Assembly: GCA_903832055.1 (NCBI GenBank)
Contig: CAILAC010000012.1
Coordinates: 210,991 to 274,990, forward strand
DNA: 64,000 nt
Reading direction: 5' to 3'
DNA from: an uncultured Acidobacteriota bacterium
GTDB taxonomy: Bacteria > Acidobacteriota > Terriglobia > Terriglobales > Acidobacteriaceae
The translations under genes and the position numbers were made by a program. The stretch's first letter is position 1. Every line of letters starts with the position of its first letter. Shown here in pieces: positions 27,463-36,481 of this stretch. Below the pieces are notes generated by a model. The model saw nothing but the letters and a program-made list of their open reading frames with translations, searched no databases and had not been told where the DNA came from.

Positions 27463-28341
27463 CTATTTTGGGGCCGGAGCGACAGGACCAGGAGCGGCTG
27501 GGGCAGCCGACGCAGCGTTCAGGTCGCCCATCGAGTGAACGATTGAGGCGAGGAAGACACCATTCCGGACTGCCCCCTCGGCCCGCAACTGTTCGCCGGG
27601 CTGCAGATCGGCAAGCGTAATGGACTCACGTCTTTTGCGAAAGGATGTGTTCTCATCCACCTCAATCGAGTGCGGTGCGTGGTCAACCAAGCCATCAATG
27701 GTGATGCGTGTGCCGTCGACGACCGTGATGCGGCCGGCGAGCCAGGTTTTTCCATAGTTCGCCTGCATCTCGCGCAGCTGGCGTGCCCGTTCAGGGTCGA
27801 TCTGGAGGATGAAAATCGCCCCCACCGATTTTTGCGCGGAATCTACCTCGCCGCCTGCGGTAATGAAATCTCCGACTTTAATCTCAGATGGCTTGAGCGG
27901 CTGTGGCATCTGGCGCTCTGCATCGCCTGAGCCATTCTCGCGAGCGGAGTCTTCCCTGCTCCGCCCCTGGCGAGGCGCGCCTTCGCCACCGGCCGGGCGA
28001 CGGCCAGCAGGCTGCTTCATGATGCGGGTGTTCACGCTGAAGTGGACGACATAGGTTTCACCAGATTCCGTGCGAATGGTGTAGTGATCCGCTGCTGCCT
28101 CGATGACTGAACCGATCAGCCCCCGGGCGCCGCCGGGCCAACTACCCATGCCACGCATTTCCGGCCCCGGGCCCGACGCCGGAGTTCCTGCAGGATAGGT
28201 CTGGGACTGCGCCACTGCAGAATTGAACAGTGCCGAGCATAGGAGTGCCGCCGTCAAAGCCATGGAAAGAGCCATTTCCGGGCTGCGAAATCCGTGAAGC
28301 CGAGCAGTTGCTTTGCGCATAAAGGAAATAGACATTTGCAT
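27463..28341 (-). CDS. Exported DUF5666-like protein
   Basis: A 292-aa protein with a signal peptide ending ...FNSAVAQSQ and two copies of an OB-like beta-domain of the DUF5666 type: GSVIEAAADHYTIRTESGETYVVHFSVNTRIM (~85-115) and AGRITVVDGTRITIDGLVD...VDENTSFRK (~200-240). A low-complexity Gly/Arg/Pro stretch lies between them (~115-160), and the tail is Ala/Pro-rich. Function unknown; these domains are common in exported acidobacterial proteins. The start ATG at 28341 has GGAG nine bases upstream. An ATG two codons later is also possible. Confidence 0.75.
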   Translation of the reverse strand: MQMSISFMRKATARLHGFRSPEMALSMALTAALLCSALFNSAVAQSQTYPAGTPASGPGPEMRGMGSWPGGARGLIGSVIEAAADHYTIRTESGETYVVHFSVNTRIMKQPAGRRPAGGEGAPRQGRSREDSARENGSGDAERQMPQPLKPSEIKVGDFITAGGEVDSAQKSVGAIFILQIDPERARQLREMQANYGKTWLAGRITVVDGTRITIDGLVDHAPHSIEVDENTSFRKRRESITLADLQPGEQLRAEGAVRNGVFLASIVHSMGDLNAASAAPAAPGPVAPAPK

Positions 28342-28502
28342 CCGAAGAGGCTCCAGGGACTCCTATGAGAAGTAGACGTTGAAAGTGCGCGAAAAGCCAC
28401 AAAGCCGATGCCTGAGGTGCAGTAGACTCTTGGCAGGTTGTGGATCGTGGGCGCAGATGAGACCACACGAGTGATTCAAGCTCTACTCACGGAGGGATTG
28501 TC

Positions 28503-29786
28503 ATGGATTGCCTGGTCAACGCCGATACCACTGGGATTCGCGAACGGTACCGGCTGGTGCGGCGGCGCAGTCTGGAACTGTGCGAACCTCTGACACCCGA
28601 AGACATGATGGTGCAGTCCTGCCCGGAGGCTTCGCCGGCAAAGTGGCATCTGGCTCATACGGCGTGGTTTTTCGAGTCATTCGTGCTGCGGGAGTTTCTC
28701 GAAGGCTACCAGGAGTTTGACGCGAAGTTTGCGTGGCTCTTCAACAGCTACTACCAGAGCTTTGCTGAATTTCCCGACAAGCGTTTGCGCGCTTCGTTTT
28801 CGCGGCCTTCCGTGGGGGAGATTCTGCGCTACCGGATGCATGTGGATGCCGCCATCGACCAATTGGCCAAATCAGATGCTCCCCCCGAAGCGCTGCGACG
28901 CATCGAGCTGGGGCTGAACCACGAGGAGCAGCATCAGGAACTTCTGCTGACCGATATCAAGCACGCGCTCTATACCAATCCCCTGCAACCCGCCTATCGG
29001 GCGCGTGAAACGCAGGCAAGTGGAGACCTGCTGCACGGGGCCGAGATTGAACCGCTGCGCTTTTTTGAGTTCCAGGGCGGCCTGCACGAAATCGGCAGGG
29101 ATGCCGAGGCTGGATTCAGCTTTGACAATGAGCGTCCGCGGCACCGGGTCTGGCTGGAGCCATTCAAGCTGGCATCACGGCTGATTACTTGCCTGGAGTA
29201 TGCAGAGTTTATGGAGGACGGCGGCTACGCCCAACCCGAGCACTGGCTCTCAGCAGGCTGGGATGCCGTGCAGGCAAATGCGTGGGAAGCCCCTCTCTAC
29301 TGGCGAAAAGTTGACGGTGAGTGGTGGGTGGGCAGTCTGCGTGGCAGGCGCAGGCTGAGCGAAGTGGCCAATTCTCCGGTAACCCATGTGAGCCTTTTTG
29401 AGGCAGACGCCTATGCCCGCTGGGCTGGAAAGCGGCTGCCGACAGAGGCGGAATGGGAAACAGTCGCGGCTGCGGTCCCGGCAGCAGGCAACCTGCTGGA
29501 TAGCGGCCTTCTGGAGCCGGAGACGGCAGATCCGGTGCAGGATTTTCCTGCGCAATTGTTCGGCGATTGCTGGGAGTGGACGGCGAGCGCTTATCTGGGC
29601 TATCCGGGTTTTGCGCCGCTGACCGGGGCTTTGGGCGAGTACAACGGCAAGTTCATGAGCGGGCAGATGGTGCTGCGCGGCGGCAGCTGCGCAACGCCTG
29701 CGGCGCATATTCGGGCGAGCTACCGGAATTTCTTTCCGCCGGATACGCGCTGGCAGTTTTCAGGGATTCGGCTGGCCGCTTCGTAA
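28503..29786 (+). CDS. egtB: Ergothioneine biosynthesis sulfoxide synthase EgtB
   Basis: A 427-aa non-heme iron enzyme that joins trimethylhistidine with a thiol donor and O2. The N-terminal DinB-like domain carries KWHLAHTAWFFE (first iron-ligand histidine, ~residue 51) and HEEQHQE (~140, HxxxH ligands). The C-terminal FGE-sulfatase-like domain has GNWWEWT-type GDCWEWTASAY and VLRGGSCATP...SYRNFFPP motifs. It is followed at 33 bp by egtD, forming a minimal two-gene pathway. egtA, egtC and egtE are not present nearby, so the thiol donor may be cysteine, as proposed for other EgtB types without EgtC. GGAGGG precedes the ATG. Confidence 0.95.
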   Translation: MDCLVNADTTGIRERYRLVRRRSLELCEPLTPEDMMVQSCPEASPAKWHLAHTAWFFESFVLREFLEGYQEFDAKFAWLFNSYYQSFAEFPDKRLRASFSRPSVGEILRYRMHVDAAIDQLAKSDAPPEALRRIELGLNHEEQHQELLLTDIKHALYTNPLQPAYRARETQASGDLLHGAEIEPLRFFEFQGGLHEIGRDAEAGFSFDNERPRHRVWLEPFKLASRLITCLEYAEFMEDGGYAQPEHWLSAGWDAVQANAWEAPLYWRKVDGEWWVGSLRGRRRLSEVANSPVTHVSLFEADAYARWAGKRLPTEAEWETVAAAVPAAGNLLDSGLLEPETADPVQDFPAQLFGDCWEWTASAYLGYPGFAPLTGALGEYNGKFMSGQMVLRGGSCATPAAHIRASYRNFFPPDTRWQFSGIRLAAS

Positions 29787-29819
29787 CGAAAGACTCAAAC
29801 CTGGCATCGAAGGACAAGT

Positions 29820-30851
29820 ATGGCTTCTGCGACGACGGAAATGGATTGTTGTGTGGGAAGAACAAGGCCGAGTTCCATGGGCATGGAAGCTGCGCCGGCC
29901 TGGGCGGAAGTTGTGCGCAAAGGGTTGGCGCGAAGTCCCAAACAGTTGCCGCCGTGGCTCTTCTATGACGAGGCGGGGTCACTGCTGTTTGAGCGGATCA
30001 CTTCCCTGCCTGAGTACTATCTGACACGGCTGGAGAGGGGGATTCTGACGGCCTCCGCAGGAGAGATGATTGCAGCGGCGGCGGATGGACTGCGGCTTCG
30101 GCTGGTAGAGCTGGGGGCGGGTTCGGCAGACAAGACCCGGCTGCTGCTGGCGGCCGCGCTGGCACACCAGGGGCGCGTCTCTTACCACCCCGTGGATGTC
30201 TCACAGACGGCCCTGGAGGCAGCCTGCCAGCGGATTGCGACGGAGTTGCCAGGGGTCGACACGGCCCCGATCATCGCAGACTACACGACTGGCTGGGGCT
30301 TGCCGGATGACCCGGAGGAAAGCGAACGGCAACTGCTGCTGTGGATCGGGTCGAGCATTGGGAATTTTGAGCCGGAGGCGGCAACAGAGCTGCTGACGCG
30401 GGTGAACGCGTCGATGCGGCAAGGGGATGCTTTGCTGCTGGGGGTGGATCTTGCGCCCGCTGCCGGCGGCAAGAGCGAAGCGGAGTTGGTCGCAGCCTAC
30501 GATGACGCGGCGGGGGTGACAGCGGCGTTTAACCGCAACCTGCTGGCGCGGCTCAACCGGGAGTTGGGGGCGGAGTTCCAGCCTGACGAATTTGTGCATC
30601 GGGCTGTCTGGAATGCGGCGGATTCGCGGATGGAAATGCATCTCGAAAGCCGGACGGCGCAGCGGGTGTGGATTGAGGCGCTGGATCTCGATGTGGAGTT
30701 CGCCGCCGGGGAGCGGCTGCATACAGAGAATAGCTATAAGTATGGGCTGGATGGCGCTGCGGAGCTGATGGCGCGGGCGGGGTTTCCCGTAGTCGACCGT
30801 TGGCTTGATAGAAACGGTTGGTTTGCAGTCATGCTCGGGCGGAAGAGTTGA
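29820..30851 (+). CDS. egtD: L-histidine N(alpha)-methyltransferase EgtD
   Basis: A 343-aa SAM-dependent enzyme that trimethylates histidine in the first step of ergothioneine synthesis. Features: YDEAGSLLFERITSLPEYYLTRLE near the N-terminus, SAM-binding ELGAGSADKTRLLL (~98), LLLWIGSSIGNFEPEAA and a C-terminal GFPVVDRWLDRNGWFAVMLGRK. Length is slightly above the family average owing to ~20 extra N-terminal residues. AAGGA lies five bases before the ATG. Together with egtB it forms a complete core for making the intermediate that a C-S lyase would finish. Confidence 0.95.
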   Translation: MASATTEMDCCVGRTRPSSMGMEAAPAWAEVVRKGLARSPKQLPPWLFYDEAGSLLFERITSLPEYYLTRLERGILTASAGEMIAAAADGLRLRLVELGAGSADKTRLLLAAALAHQGRVSYHPVDVSQTALEAACQRIATELPGVDTAPIIADYTTGWGLPDDPEESERQLLLWIGSSIGNFEPEAATELLTRVNASMRQGDALLLGVDLAPAAGGKSEAELVAAYDDAAGVTAAFNRNLLARLNRELGAEFQPDEFVHRAVWNAADSRMEMHLESRTAQRVWIEALDLDVEFAAGERLHTENSYKYGLDGAAELMARAGFPVVDRWLDRNGWFAVMLGRKS

Positions 30852-30855
30852 AAGC

Positions 30856-30887
30856 GCTCCCACATCTCAGATTCGAGATGCGGGAGC
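30856..30887. terminator. Hairpin terminator, also a member of a dispersed repeat
   Basis: GCTCCCACATCTC and GAGATGCGGGAGC form a 13-bp stem with one mismatch and a six-base loop, between convergent egtD and the alpha-galactosidase gene. The core CCCACATCTC/GAGATG is shared with the hairpin at 38290-38325. Confidence 0.65.
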
Positions 30888-30908
30888 AGCCATTCCTGCG
30901 GTGAACGC

Positions 30909-32108
30909 CTATTTGGCGTGGTCGACCCGGACGAACAGGACATCGTGGCTGTTGAGTTCGATGGGCATTTTGTCGGTCAGTGTGATCGGCTTGTTGTTCC
31001 AGATGTCTTTGCCGGTCTGAGCGCCGTGCAGCCCCAGCCTGGTCAGGTTCAGGTGGAAGGGGTGGGTGGCTACCCGGTCGCTGCCGACATTGACGACTGC
31101 GATGGCCATGGCGCCGCCCTTGAGTTCGCGGGTCCATACTTCCACTTCGCCGTCGCTGTAGGCCTTTTTACCCTGCTTGCCGAGGGCGTCCTGGTTGATG
31201 GCGATGGCGTCTTTGTTGGTGAGGATGGCCTTGATCTCCGGCTTCATGTTGGGCAGGTCGTTGCCCGCGAGCAGCGGAGAAGCCAGAACAGACCACCAGG
31301 TAAAGTGGCTGCGGTTTTCAGCGAGGGAGAGCTTGCCGTTGCCGACTTCAAGCATGTCGGGGTCGTTCCAGTGGCCGGGGCCGGCGTAGGATTCGAGGCC
31401 CGACTGCTGGCTGACGATGTCGTAGATAGACTGCCATTTGGCTTCCACGTCACCGGTCGTTCTCCACAGGTTGCCGCCGAGAGCCGGGGCCCACTCCCAC
31501 GGTGAATCCCAGCCATACTGGCAGAGAGAGAAGACGATGGGGCGGCCGGTCTTGGCGGTAGCGGCCTTGAGGGCTTTGCCCATCTTTTCGTAGGCGGCGA
31601 TCATGAGCTTCATCTGCGCGGCCTTGTCGTTGGGGGCCTGCTTCTCCATGACGTCGGGGATGAAGCTGCAGAGGTCGTACTTGAGGTAGTCAAAGCCCCA
31701 TCCGGCATACATCTGCGCATCCTGCTCTTCGTGGCCGAGAGAGGCCGCATAGCCACCGCAGGTCTTGGTGCCGGGGCCGGAGTAGATGCCGATCTTGAGG
31801 CCCTTGGAGTGCACATAGTCGGCGAGCGCCTTCATGTCAGGGAATTTGGCATTGGTGTGGAGCACGCCGCTGGCATCGCGCTCAGCTTCCCACGTATCGT
31901 CGATGTTGACGTAGATGTAGCCAGCGTCTTTCATGCCGGTGGCGACGAGTTGGTCAGCCGCTGCGCGAATGTCCTTGTCGGTGACGCGTTCGGCGAAGAA
32001 GTTCCAGCTGTTCCAGCCCATGGGCGGGGTTTGAGCGACCTGGGAGATGGCAGGGGCGGCGGTGATTGCGGCCAGAGCCAGAGCGAGCAGAGTGGAGCGG
32101 AAGCGCAT
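30909..32108 (-). CDS. Secreted alpha-galactosidase (GH27)
   Basis: A 399-aa exported retaining glycosidase. The signal peptide ends near ...APAISQ. The GH27 hallmarks are PPMGWNSWN at the mature start, YVNIDDTW (~70), LGIYS-like KIGIYSGPGTKTCGG, the nucleophile Asp in FDYLKYDLC (~143) and the acid/base region GHWNDPDMLEVGN (~205). Cleavage of terminal alpha-galactose from plant oligosaccharides or galactomannans in the periplasm is likely. A C-terminal beta-sandwich completes the ~400-residue minimal architecture. With the GH13 and GH3 enzymes in this window it suggests a polysaccharide-scavenging lifestyle. Confidence 0.93.
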   Translation of the reverse strand: MRFRSTLLALALAAITAAPAISQVAQTPPMGWNSWNFFAERVTDKDIRAAADQLVATGMKDAGYIYVNIDDTWEAERDASGVLHTNAKFPDMKALADYVHSKGLKIGIYSGPGTKTCGGYAASLGHEEQDAQMYAGWGFDYLKYDLCSFIPDVMEKQAPNDKAAQMKLMIAAYEKMGKALKAATAKTGRPIVFSLCQYGWDSPWEWAPALGGNLWRTTGDVEAKWQSIYDIVSQQSGLESYAGPGHWNDPDMLEVGNGKLSLAENRSHFTWWSVLASPLLAGNDLPNMKPEIKAILTNKDAIAINQDALGKQGKKAYSDGEVEVWTRELKGGAMAIAVVNVGSDRVATHPFHLNLTRLGLHGAQTGKDIWNNKPITLTDKMPIELNSHDVLFVRVDHAK

Positions 32109-32184
32109 GTTCTACCTCAGAAATGAGAATGTTTACAAATGGACGGTTGGCAGCCAGATACTCCAAAGGCCGCCGGTGGGTGAT

Positions 32185-32697
32185 TCAGGATTCGATTCGC
32201 TGGTAGTCGCCGCTCTTGCCACCGGATTTTGATTCCAGTTGCAGGTTGCGGATGGTGATGGATTTGTCGAGCGCTTTGGTCATGTCGTAAATCGTGAGCG
32301 CGGCGATGGACGCTGCAGTAAGCGCTTCCATTTCTACACCCGTAGGGCCAGTGGTGGCTACTGTTGCGCGAATCTGCACGCCAGCCGTGGTGATTTCTGC
32401 CGACACGTCGACGAAACTGAGCGGAAGCGGGTGGCACATCGGGATGAGCGAAGAGGTCTGCTTGGCCGCCTGGATACCGGCAAATCTGGCTACCTCCAGT
32501 GGATTGCCCTTGGGGTTGGCGGGGAGCGCGGCTAGTACCGCCGGAGAGAGTTCCACGAACGCCGTGGCCGTCGCCTGGCGGCGCGTAGTCGCCTTGCCGC
32601 TGACGTCAACCATGCGGGCGCGACCGGTTTCGTCGAAGTGGCTCAAAGTCGATTGGGGTGCCGATTGGGGTGAGGATTGGGTTGGGGATTCAGACAT
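32185..32697 (-). CDS. moaC: Cyclic pyranopterin monophosphate synthase
   Basis: A 170-aa enzyme forming cyclic pyranopterin monophosphate in molybdenum cofactor synthesis. Signatures: [29 protein letters not shown], and [29 protein letters not shown] with the catalytic Lys/Asp region near the end. The first ~18 residues are a Ser/Gln/Pro repeat unlike the family. GGAGGAG precedes the ATG. It is not clustered with other moa genes; the MoeB-rhodanese protein at the right edge is the only other cofactor-linked gene in the window. Confidence 0.95.
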   Translation of the reverse strand: MSESPTQSSPQSAPQSTLSHFDETGRARMVDVSGKATTRRQATATAFVELSPAVLAALPANPKGNPLEVARFAGIQAAKQTSSLIPMCHPLPLSFVDVSAEITTAGVQIRATVATTGPTGVEMEALTAASIAALTIYDMTKALDKSITIRNLQLESKSGGKSGDYQRIES

Positions 32698-32750
32698 GGG
32701 AACTCCTCCAGGCGAGCAGGTACCAGAGTATCGGAATTGGGGGTTGGTCT

Positions 32751-32780
32751 GAACTGGTTTGGACTGGTTTGAACTGGCTT
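32751..32780 (+). repeat. Three tandem 10-bp repeats
   Basis: Three direct copies of G(A/G)ACTGG(T/C)TT lie in the moaC upstream region: GAACTGGTTT, GGACTGGTTT and GAACTGGCTT. The spacing is one DNA helical turn, which would suit a protein-binding array or slipped-strand variation. Confidence 0.7.
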
Positions 32781-32783
32781 TCC

Positions 32784-32813
32784 ATCTCCCAAAAGCGGGA
32801 CAGCGGGCACCCG
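32784..32813. repeat. Dispersed intergenic repeat copy
   Basis: Carries the core CAAAAGCGGGACAGCGGGCA, matching copies at 26014-26044 and 47420-47445. It lies past the 3' end of the HTH-TPR gene. Confidence 0.6.
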
Positions 32814-32834
32814 ATGCGGCAGAACCTGAGCGAA

Positions 32835-33794
32835 TCAGGCAGTAGCAGGTTCCCTTGGAACCAGTTCGAGGTGCGAGGCAACCCGATGCCGCTGGGGATG
32901 GTAGCCGTCAGTTCGATGAGCGATGGTGATCTTTTCCCGGCTCAGCAGCTTGCGAATCTGTCCCCGTGCATGATCCGCCCAGGGGCCACTCCGGTCAAGC
33001 CGGACATAGACCTGCCAATGTGCCAGGGCGCGGCGTCGCTCGGCTTTGCGTTCGTAGGCAAGTGCCAGGTTGTAATGCGCATCCGCATATGTCGGCGCCA
33101 GGGCAAGAGCGCGGCTGTATGCCTCAATCGATTCATCCGGGCGCTGCAGTTCGTCAAGCACGTTGCCCAGATCAAAGAAGGCCAGGACATAGGACGCATC
33201 GGCCTCTGTTGCCCGACGATAGAGTTCCTCGGCACGGTTGTATTTCTTCTGGTGGTAATACAACGTACCAAGATTGATGAGTGCCGCGGTGTAAGCCGGG
33301 TCCTGAACGAGGATGCCGTTGTAGAGATCGATTGCAGCAAGCTTGCGGCCCTGCTCCTCGGCCTGAACCGCTTGCGCAAAGAGTGCCTGAAGTTCGCGCT
33401 CCCGGCTTCCCGCAGACCGTGCCGACTGCAACATCGAAACCGTCACAGAGTGCGGTTCGCCAGCCGACTCAAAATCAAACAAGAGCTGGCGGCGAATGGG
33501 ATCGACCATCGTGCCGGAGTAGCGGAAAGCAAGGCGCGTGCCCGTGCGCACGACCGCAGACTCCAGCAATGGATTGCTCAATCCTGCGACTGCTCTCATG
33601 GCCTGGATCGAATTGCGAATCGAGCTCGGCTTGATGCGCAACCCTTGCAATTCGCGCAGAGTGCGCAGTTGGTTTAGCTCAGGAAAGCCGCACTCCTGCA
33701 TGATTGGAATCAAGCCCGCCCGCTCCCAGCCAACCAACTGGCGCGGGCTGATCTGGAGAATTCTCAACACATCCTGGCGGCTATAGCGCGTCAT
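32835..33794 (-). CDS. HTH (MerR-like) and TPR repeat protein
   Basis: A 319-aa cytoplasmic protein of unusual make-up. Residues ~1-65 look like a MerR-type winged helix ([26 protein letters not shown]...[12 protein letters not shown]). A middle region (~90-150) is of unknown fold. Three or more TPR units (~150-260) follow: [28 protein letters not shown], then [26 protein letters not shown], then [29 protein letters not shown] at 33794 matches the HTH start; upstream GTG/TTG starts are possible. It may be a regulator that senses partners through its TPR surface. Confidence 0.8.
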   Translation of the reverse strand: MTRYSRQDVLRILQISPRQLVGWERAGLIPIMQECGFPELNQLRTLRELQGLRIKPSSIRNSIQAMRAVAGLSNPLLESAVVRTGTRLAFRYSGTMVDPIRRQLLFDFESAGEPHSVTVSMLQSARSAGSRERELQALFAQAVQAEEQGRKLAAIDLYNGILVQDPAYTAALINLGTLYYHQKKYNRAEELYRRATEADASYVLAFFDLGNVLDELQRPDESIEAYSRALALAPTYADAHYNLALAYERKAERRRALAHWQVYVRLDRSGPWADHARGQIRKLLSREKITIAHRTDGYHPQRHRVASHLELVPREPATA

Positions 33795-33899
33795 CAATCG
33801 GGTAAGGGAGCAGGTCACGATTTGGTGTCCACCCTTCGACCGGGATTGAATCACATTCAATCCAATCAACTGGACTGAGGCGATTATGCCGCGATTATG

Positions 33900-33987
33900 C
33901 GTGGATAAGTGGGCGTGAACAACCGTTGTATGAAGAAAATCGTGGATAAGTGGTATCGAATCTGGTTCTCATCCCACTTATTCACCG
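33900..33987. promoter_or_regulatory. Cluster of three DnaA-box-like repeats
   Basis: CGTGGATAAGTGG occurs at 33900-33912 and 33941-33953, and CCACTTATTCAC (the near reverse complement) at 33974-33985. Read on the reverse strand, the first two contain TTATCCACG, one base off the DnaA consensus. They lie between the HTH-TPR gene and tRNA-Thr, with a doubled GCGATTATGC just before. They may be a DnaA-binding or other operator array. Confidence 0.5.
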
Positions 33988-34041
33988 ATTTGACGCACTT
34001 TAACAGGGCTTTCGCAGCAGAAGGGCTGCTTGAGGAAGGGA

Positions 34042-34117
<76 letters not shown>

Positions 34118-34204
34118 GTACTCCAGTGGTGATTTTACCGCGTAGGCACGAATAGGTAAAGCCAACCCGCTGCCAGTCAGGTGCAAAACCGCCAACTTCG
34201 GCTG

Positions 34205-35455
34205 TCAGAGGTCAAGCTTGGTAAATTCTTCGTCATATACCGACGAAATGGGCTTGCCGCGCAGGATGCGGTAGAGAGCGCGGCCGCCCCCAAGGAAGAG
34301 CGCCAGCATAACCGCAGCAATGAACATGACAACGACCAGGGTGACGATTGAGAGCAAGAGCTGGGCCGTCTTCTTGACCTCAGAATCGACCGGCTGCGGA
34401 ATCGCCGCCAGATCAGCCTCGTAGTGCACACCGGCGAGAAGCTTGTGCGCCTCATCGGTGATTGCGTCTCCGCTGACAACCGCCACCAGCGGGCCGCTGC
34501 GACGAACTTCGATAGCGGTGGGATTCGATTCCTGAAGCGGCTTGGTAAAGGGATGTTGCGGCGAATTCCCAGCCTTCAGGTAGGCGGCAATCGCCGCTTC
34601 CTGGGCGGCAGCCAACTGCGGCGTGGGGTAGTTGATCACCGTCAGCGTGGCGGGGCCAGAGCGAAGCGTGTAGGTCGCGGTGGCCGTCTCAGCGCCCCGA
34701 TCAAAGCCGACCAGTTCCGCAGGCAGCACACCGCCTGAGGCCACGTAACCGGCAGGCCCAAGTGCGTAGTGGGTGGTCTGGCCGTCCAGTGCTTTTTGAG
34801 GCAGGTTATAGAGAATCGGCGGTGCGAGGGACTTGTTGCCGGTCGGGACAGGGATCGCCCCAGCCAGTTCGCGCAGCTCAGAGCCCGACATGGCCGAAAT
34901 GTGAGGAAATTCGGCATCGATGACGACGTTGCCGACCCAGAAGAGGACGCGGTTGTTGTCAGAGGCGGCGCCGGCGCCAATATCCTCTTTGGGCCATCCT
35001 GAATGGCGATACATCGTGTAAGCGCCGTAAGCTCCGCTGGCATCCGTAAAGCGCAATGCCTTCACCTTCAGGTTTTCGCGGCCTCGACTGTAGGTAGTCA
35101 GCAGGGCGTCGGTAAAGCCATACTCCTTGAGCGCGGCGACGTTGGCCGCATCGGCCTGTGCCGGATCGCTGACCGGCTTGGTCTCAGCCAACTGCTCCCA
35201 CCCGGAAAACGACTGCGGCAGAAGAGGCGCATCAGGCTTTGACGGAACATTGGCAGGCTGCTTTGACCCGGATTTTGCCGCGGATTTTGCCCCGGCCCCG
35301 GGCAATGATTGCGCCCCCGGCTTGGCCACTTCAACGGTCGTGACTTTTGCGCTGGCGGGAATTGGTCCTGGAGCCTGAGCAACTGCGGCAATTGGGAAAA
35401 CGGGAGCTACGGCGATGACCGTCGCAATCAAGGCGGGAATGAGATGTTTGCGCAT
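34205..35455 (-). CDS. DUF6599-like exported membrane-anchored protein
   Basis: A 416-aa protein with a signal peptide (MRKHLIPALIATVIAV...VAQAPG), a Pro/Lys/Ala-rich linker to ~85, a globular part and a C-terminal transmembrane helix (~370-395; SIVTLVVVMFIAAVMLALFLGG) followed by a short cytoplasmic tail. The globular part has YGFTDALLTTYSRGRENLKVKALRFTDASGAYGAYTMYR, characteristic of acidobacterial proteins annotated as DUF6599. Function unknown. ATG at 35455 is chosen because it starts the signal peptide; the in-frame extension upstream is not signal-like. Confidence 0.8.
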   Translation of the reverse strand: MRKHLIPALIATVIAVAPVFPIAAVAQAPGPIPASAKVTTVEVAKPGAQSLPGAGAKSAAKSGSKQPANVPSKPDAPLLPQSFSGWEQLAETKPVSDPAQADAANVAALKEYGFTDALLTTYSRGRENLKVKALRFTDASGAYGAYTMYRHSGWPKEDIGAGAASDNNRVLFWVGNVVIDAEFPHISAMSGSELRELAGAIPVPTGNKSLAPPILYNLPQKALDGQTTHYALGPAGYVASGGVLPAELVGFDRGAETATATYTLRSGPATLTVINYPTPQLAAAQEAAIAAYLKAGNSPQHPFTKPLQESNPTAIEVRRSGPLVAVVSGDAITDEAHKLLAGVHYEADLAAIPQPVDSEVKKTAQLLLSIVTLVVVMFIAAVMLALFLGGGRALYRILRGKPISSVYDEEFTKLDL

Positions 35456-35712
35456 GCTTCTGCTCTCAAGCCTATACCTTGAGGCAGGGGGATGCCAGAA
35501 ACGCCGGTTTGATGCGGTCATACCGCTTTAGACACCGCTGCCCGCATTTTTGGCTTTCCGGGTCGCAGAGACTTGACGCTGGTACAGCAAAAGCTGGCAT
35601 GGTTTTCATTCCCAGGCCCCGGCGGCGGTCAATTCTCCCTCGACCATCTGGAGCAATTGAGGTCAAACAGACTCTTTTAGCGGGGTTATGATTTCCGCAG
35701 GAGGATGGACTC

Positions 35713-36309
35713 ATGGCGGCTTCTAAACTTTTGATGATTGTGGGCGACTTTGTTGAGGACTACGAAGTGATGGTGCCCTTTCAGGCGCTGCAAATGGTTG
35801 GGCACACCGTACACGCGATTTGCCCCAACAAGAAGAAAGGGCAGACCGTCCGTACCGCGATTCATGATTTTGAGGGCGATCAAACCTATTCCGAAAAGCC
35901 CGGGCATAACTTCGCGCTCAACGCCACCTTTGCCGACGTCAAAGCTGAAGACTACGACGGCCTCGTGATTCCCGGCGGGCGCTCCCCTGAGTATCTGCGT
36001 TTGAACCCGGAAGTGATTGCCATGGTGAAGCACTTTGCCGGGGCCGACAAGCCCATCGCGGCCGTTTGCCATGGTGCACAGATTCTGGCTGCGGCCGACG
36101 TCATTCGCGGCAAGCGGGTCAGTTGCTATCCTGCATGCTCGCCTGAGGTTGCGCTGGCCGGCGGCAGCTATGCCGAGATCGCCGTGACCGATGCGATTGT
36201 CGATGGCAAGCTGGTGACCGCTCCAGCCTGGCCCGCGCATCCGGCGTGGCTGGCAAAGTTCCAGGAAGTGCTGGTGAGCCACATGGCGTCAAGTCTGGTG
36301 AAGATATAA
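35713..36309 (+). CDS. DJ-1/PfpI family protein
   Basis: A 198-aa Class I glutamine-amidotransferase-like protein: [27 protein letters not shown] at the N-terminus, [14 protein letters not shown] and the nucleophile elbow [10 protein letters not shown] (Cys ~118). The family includes proteases, glyoxalase III/deglycase-like and chaperone-like proteins; substrate cannot be told here. GGAGG lies just upstream of the ATG. It is monocistronic. Confidence 0.9.
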   Translation: MAASKLLMIVGDFVEDYEVMVPFQALQMVGHTVHAICPNKKKGQTVRTAIHDFEGDQTYSEKPGHNFALNATFADVKAEDYDGLVIPGGRSPEYLRLNPEVIAMVKHFAGADKPIAAVCHGAQILAAADVIRGKRVSCYPACSPEVALAGGSYAEIAVTDAIVDGKLVTAPAWPAHPAWLAKFQEVLVSHMASSLVKI

Positions 36310-36481
36310 GCCCCGCATGATACTCCGGTTGAGAGCTATCAGCAGGGCGGAACCGCGCTGGCAATCGGCTGATAACTGTTCGATAAACGCGTGTACAAAC
36401 GCGGTGCAAATGCTTTAGTTTTGCCAAGTCACACTGCGACCGAGTTTTCGAGTTGCGGGCGACATTCGGAGGAACGAAAGC

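Noticed and set aside
33875-33990. Chromosomal replication origin
   Set aside because: There are DnaA-box-like repeats, but no dnaA, dnaN, gyrB or other origin neighbours and no AT-rich unwinding element, so only a repeat cluster is reported.
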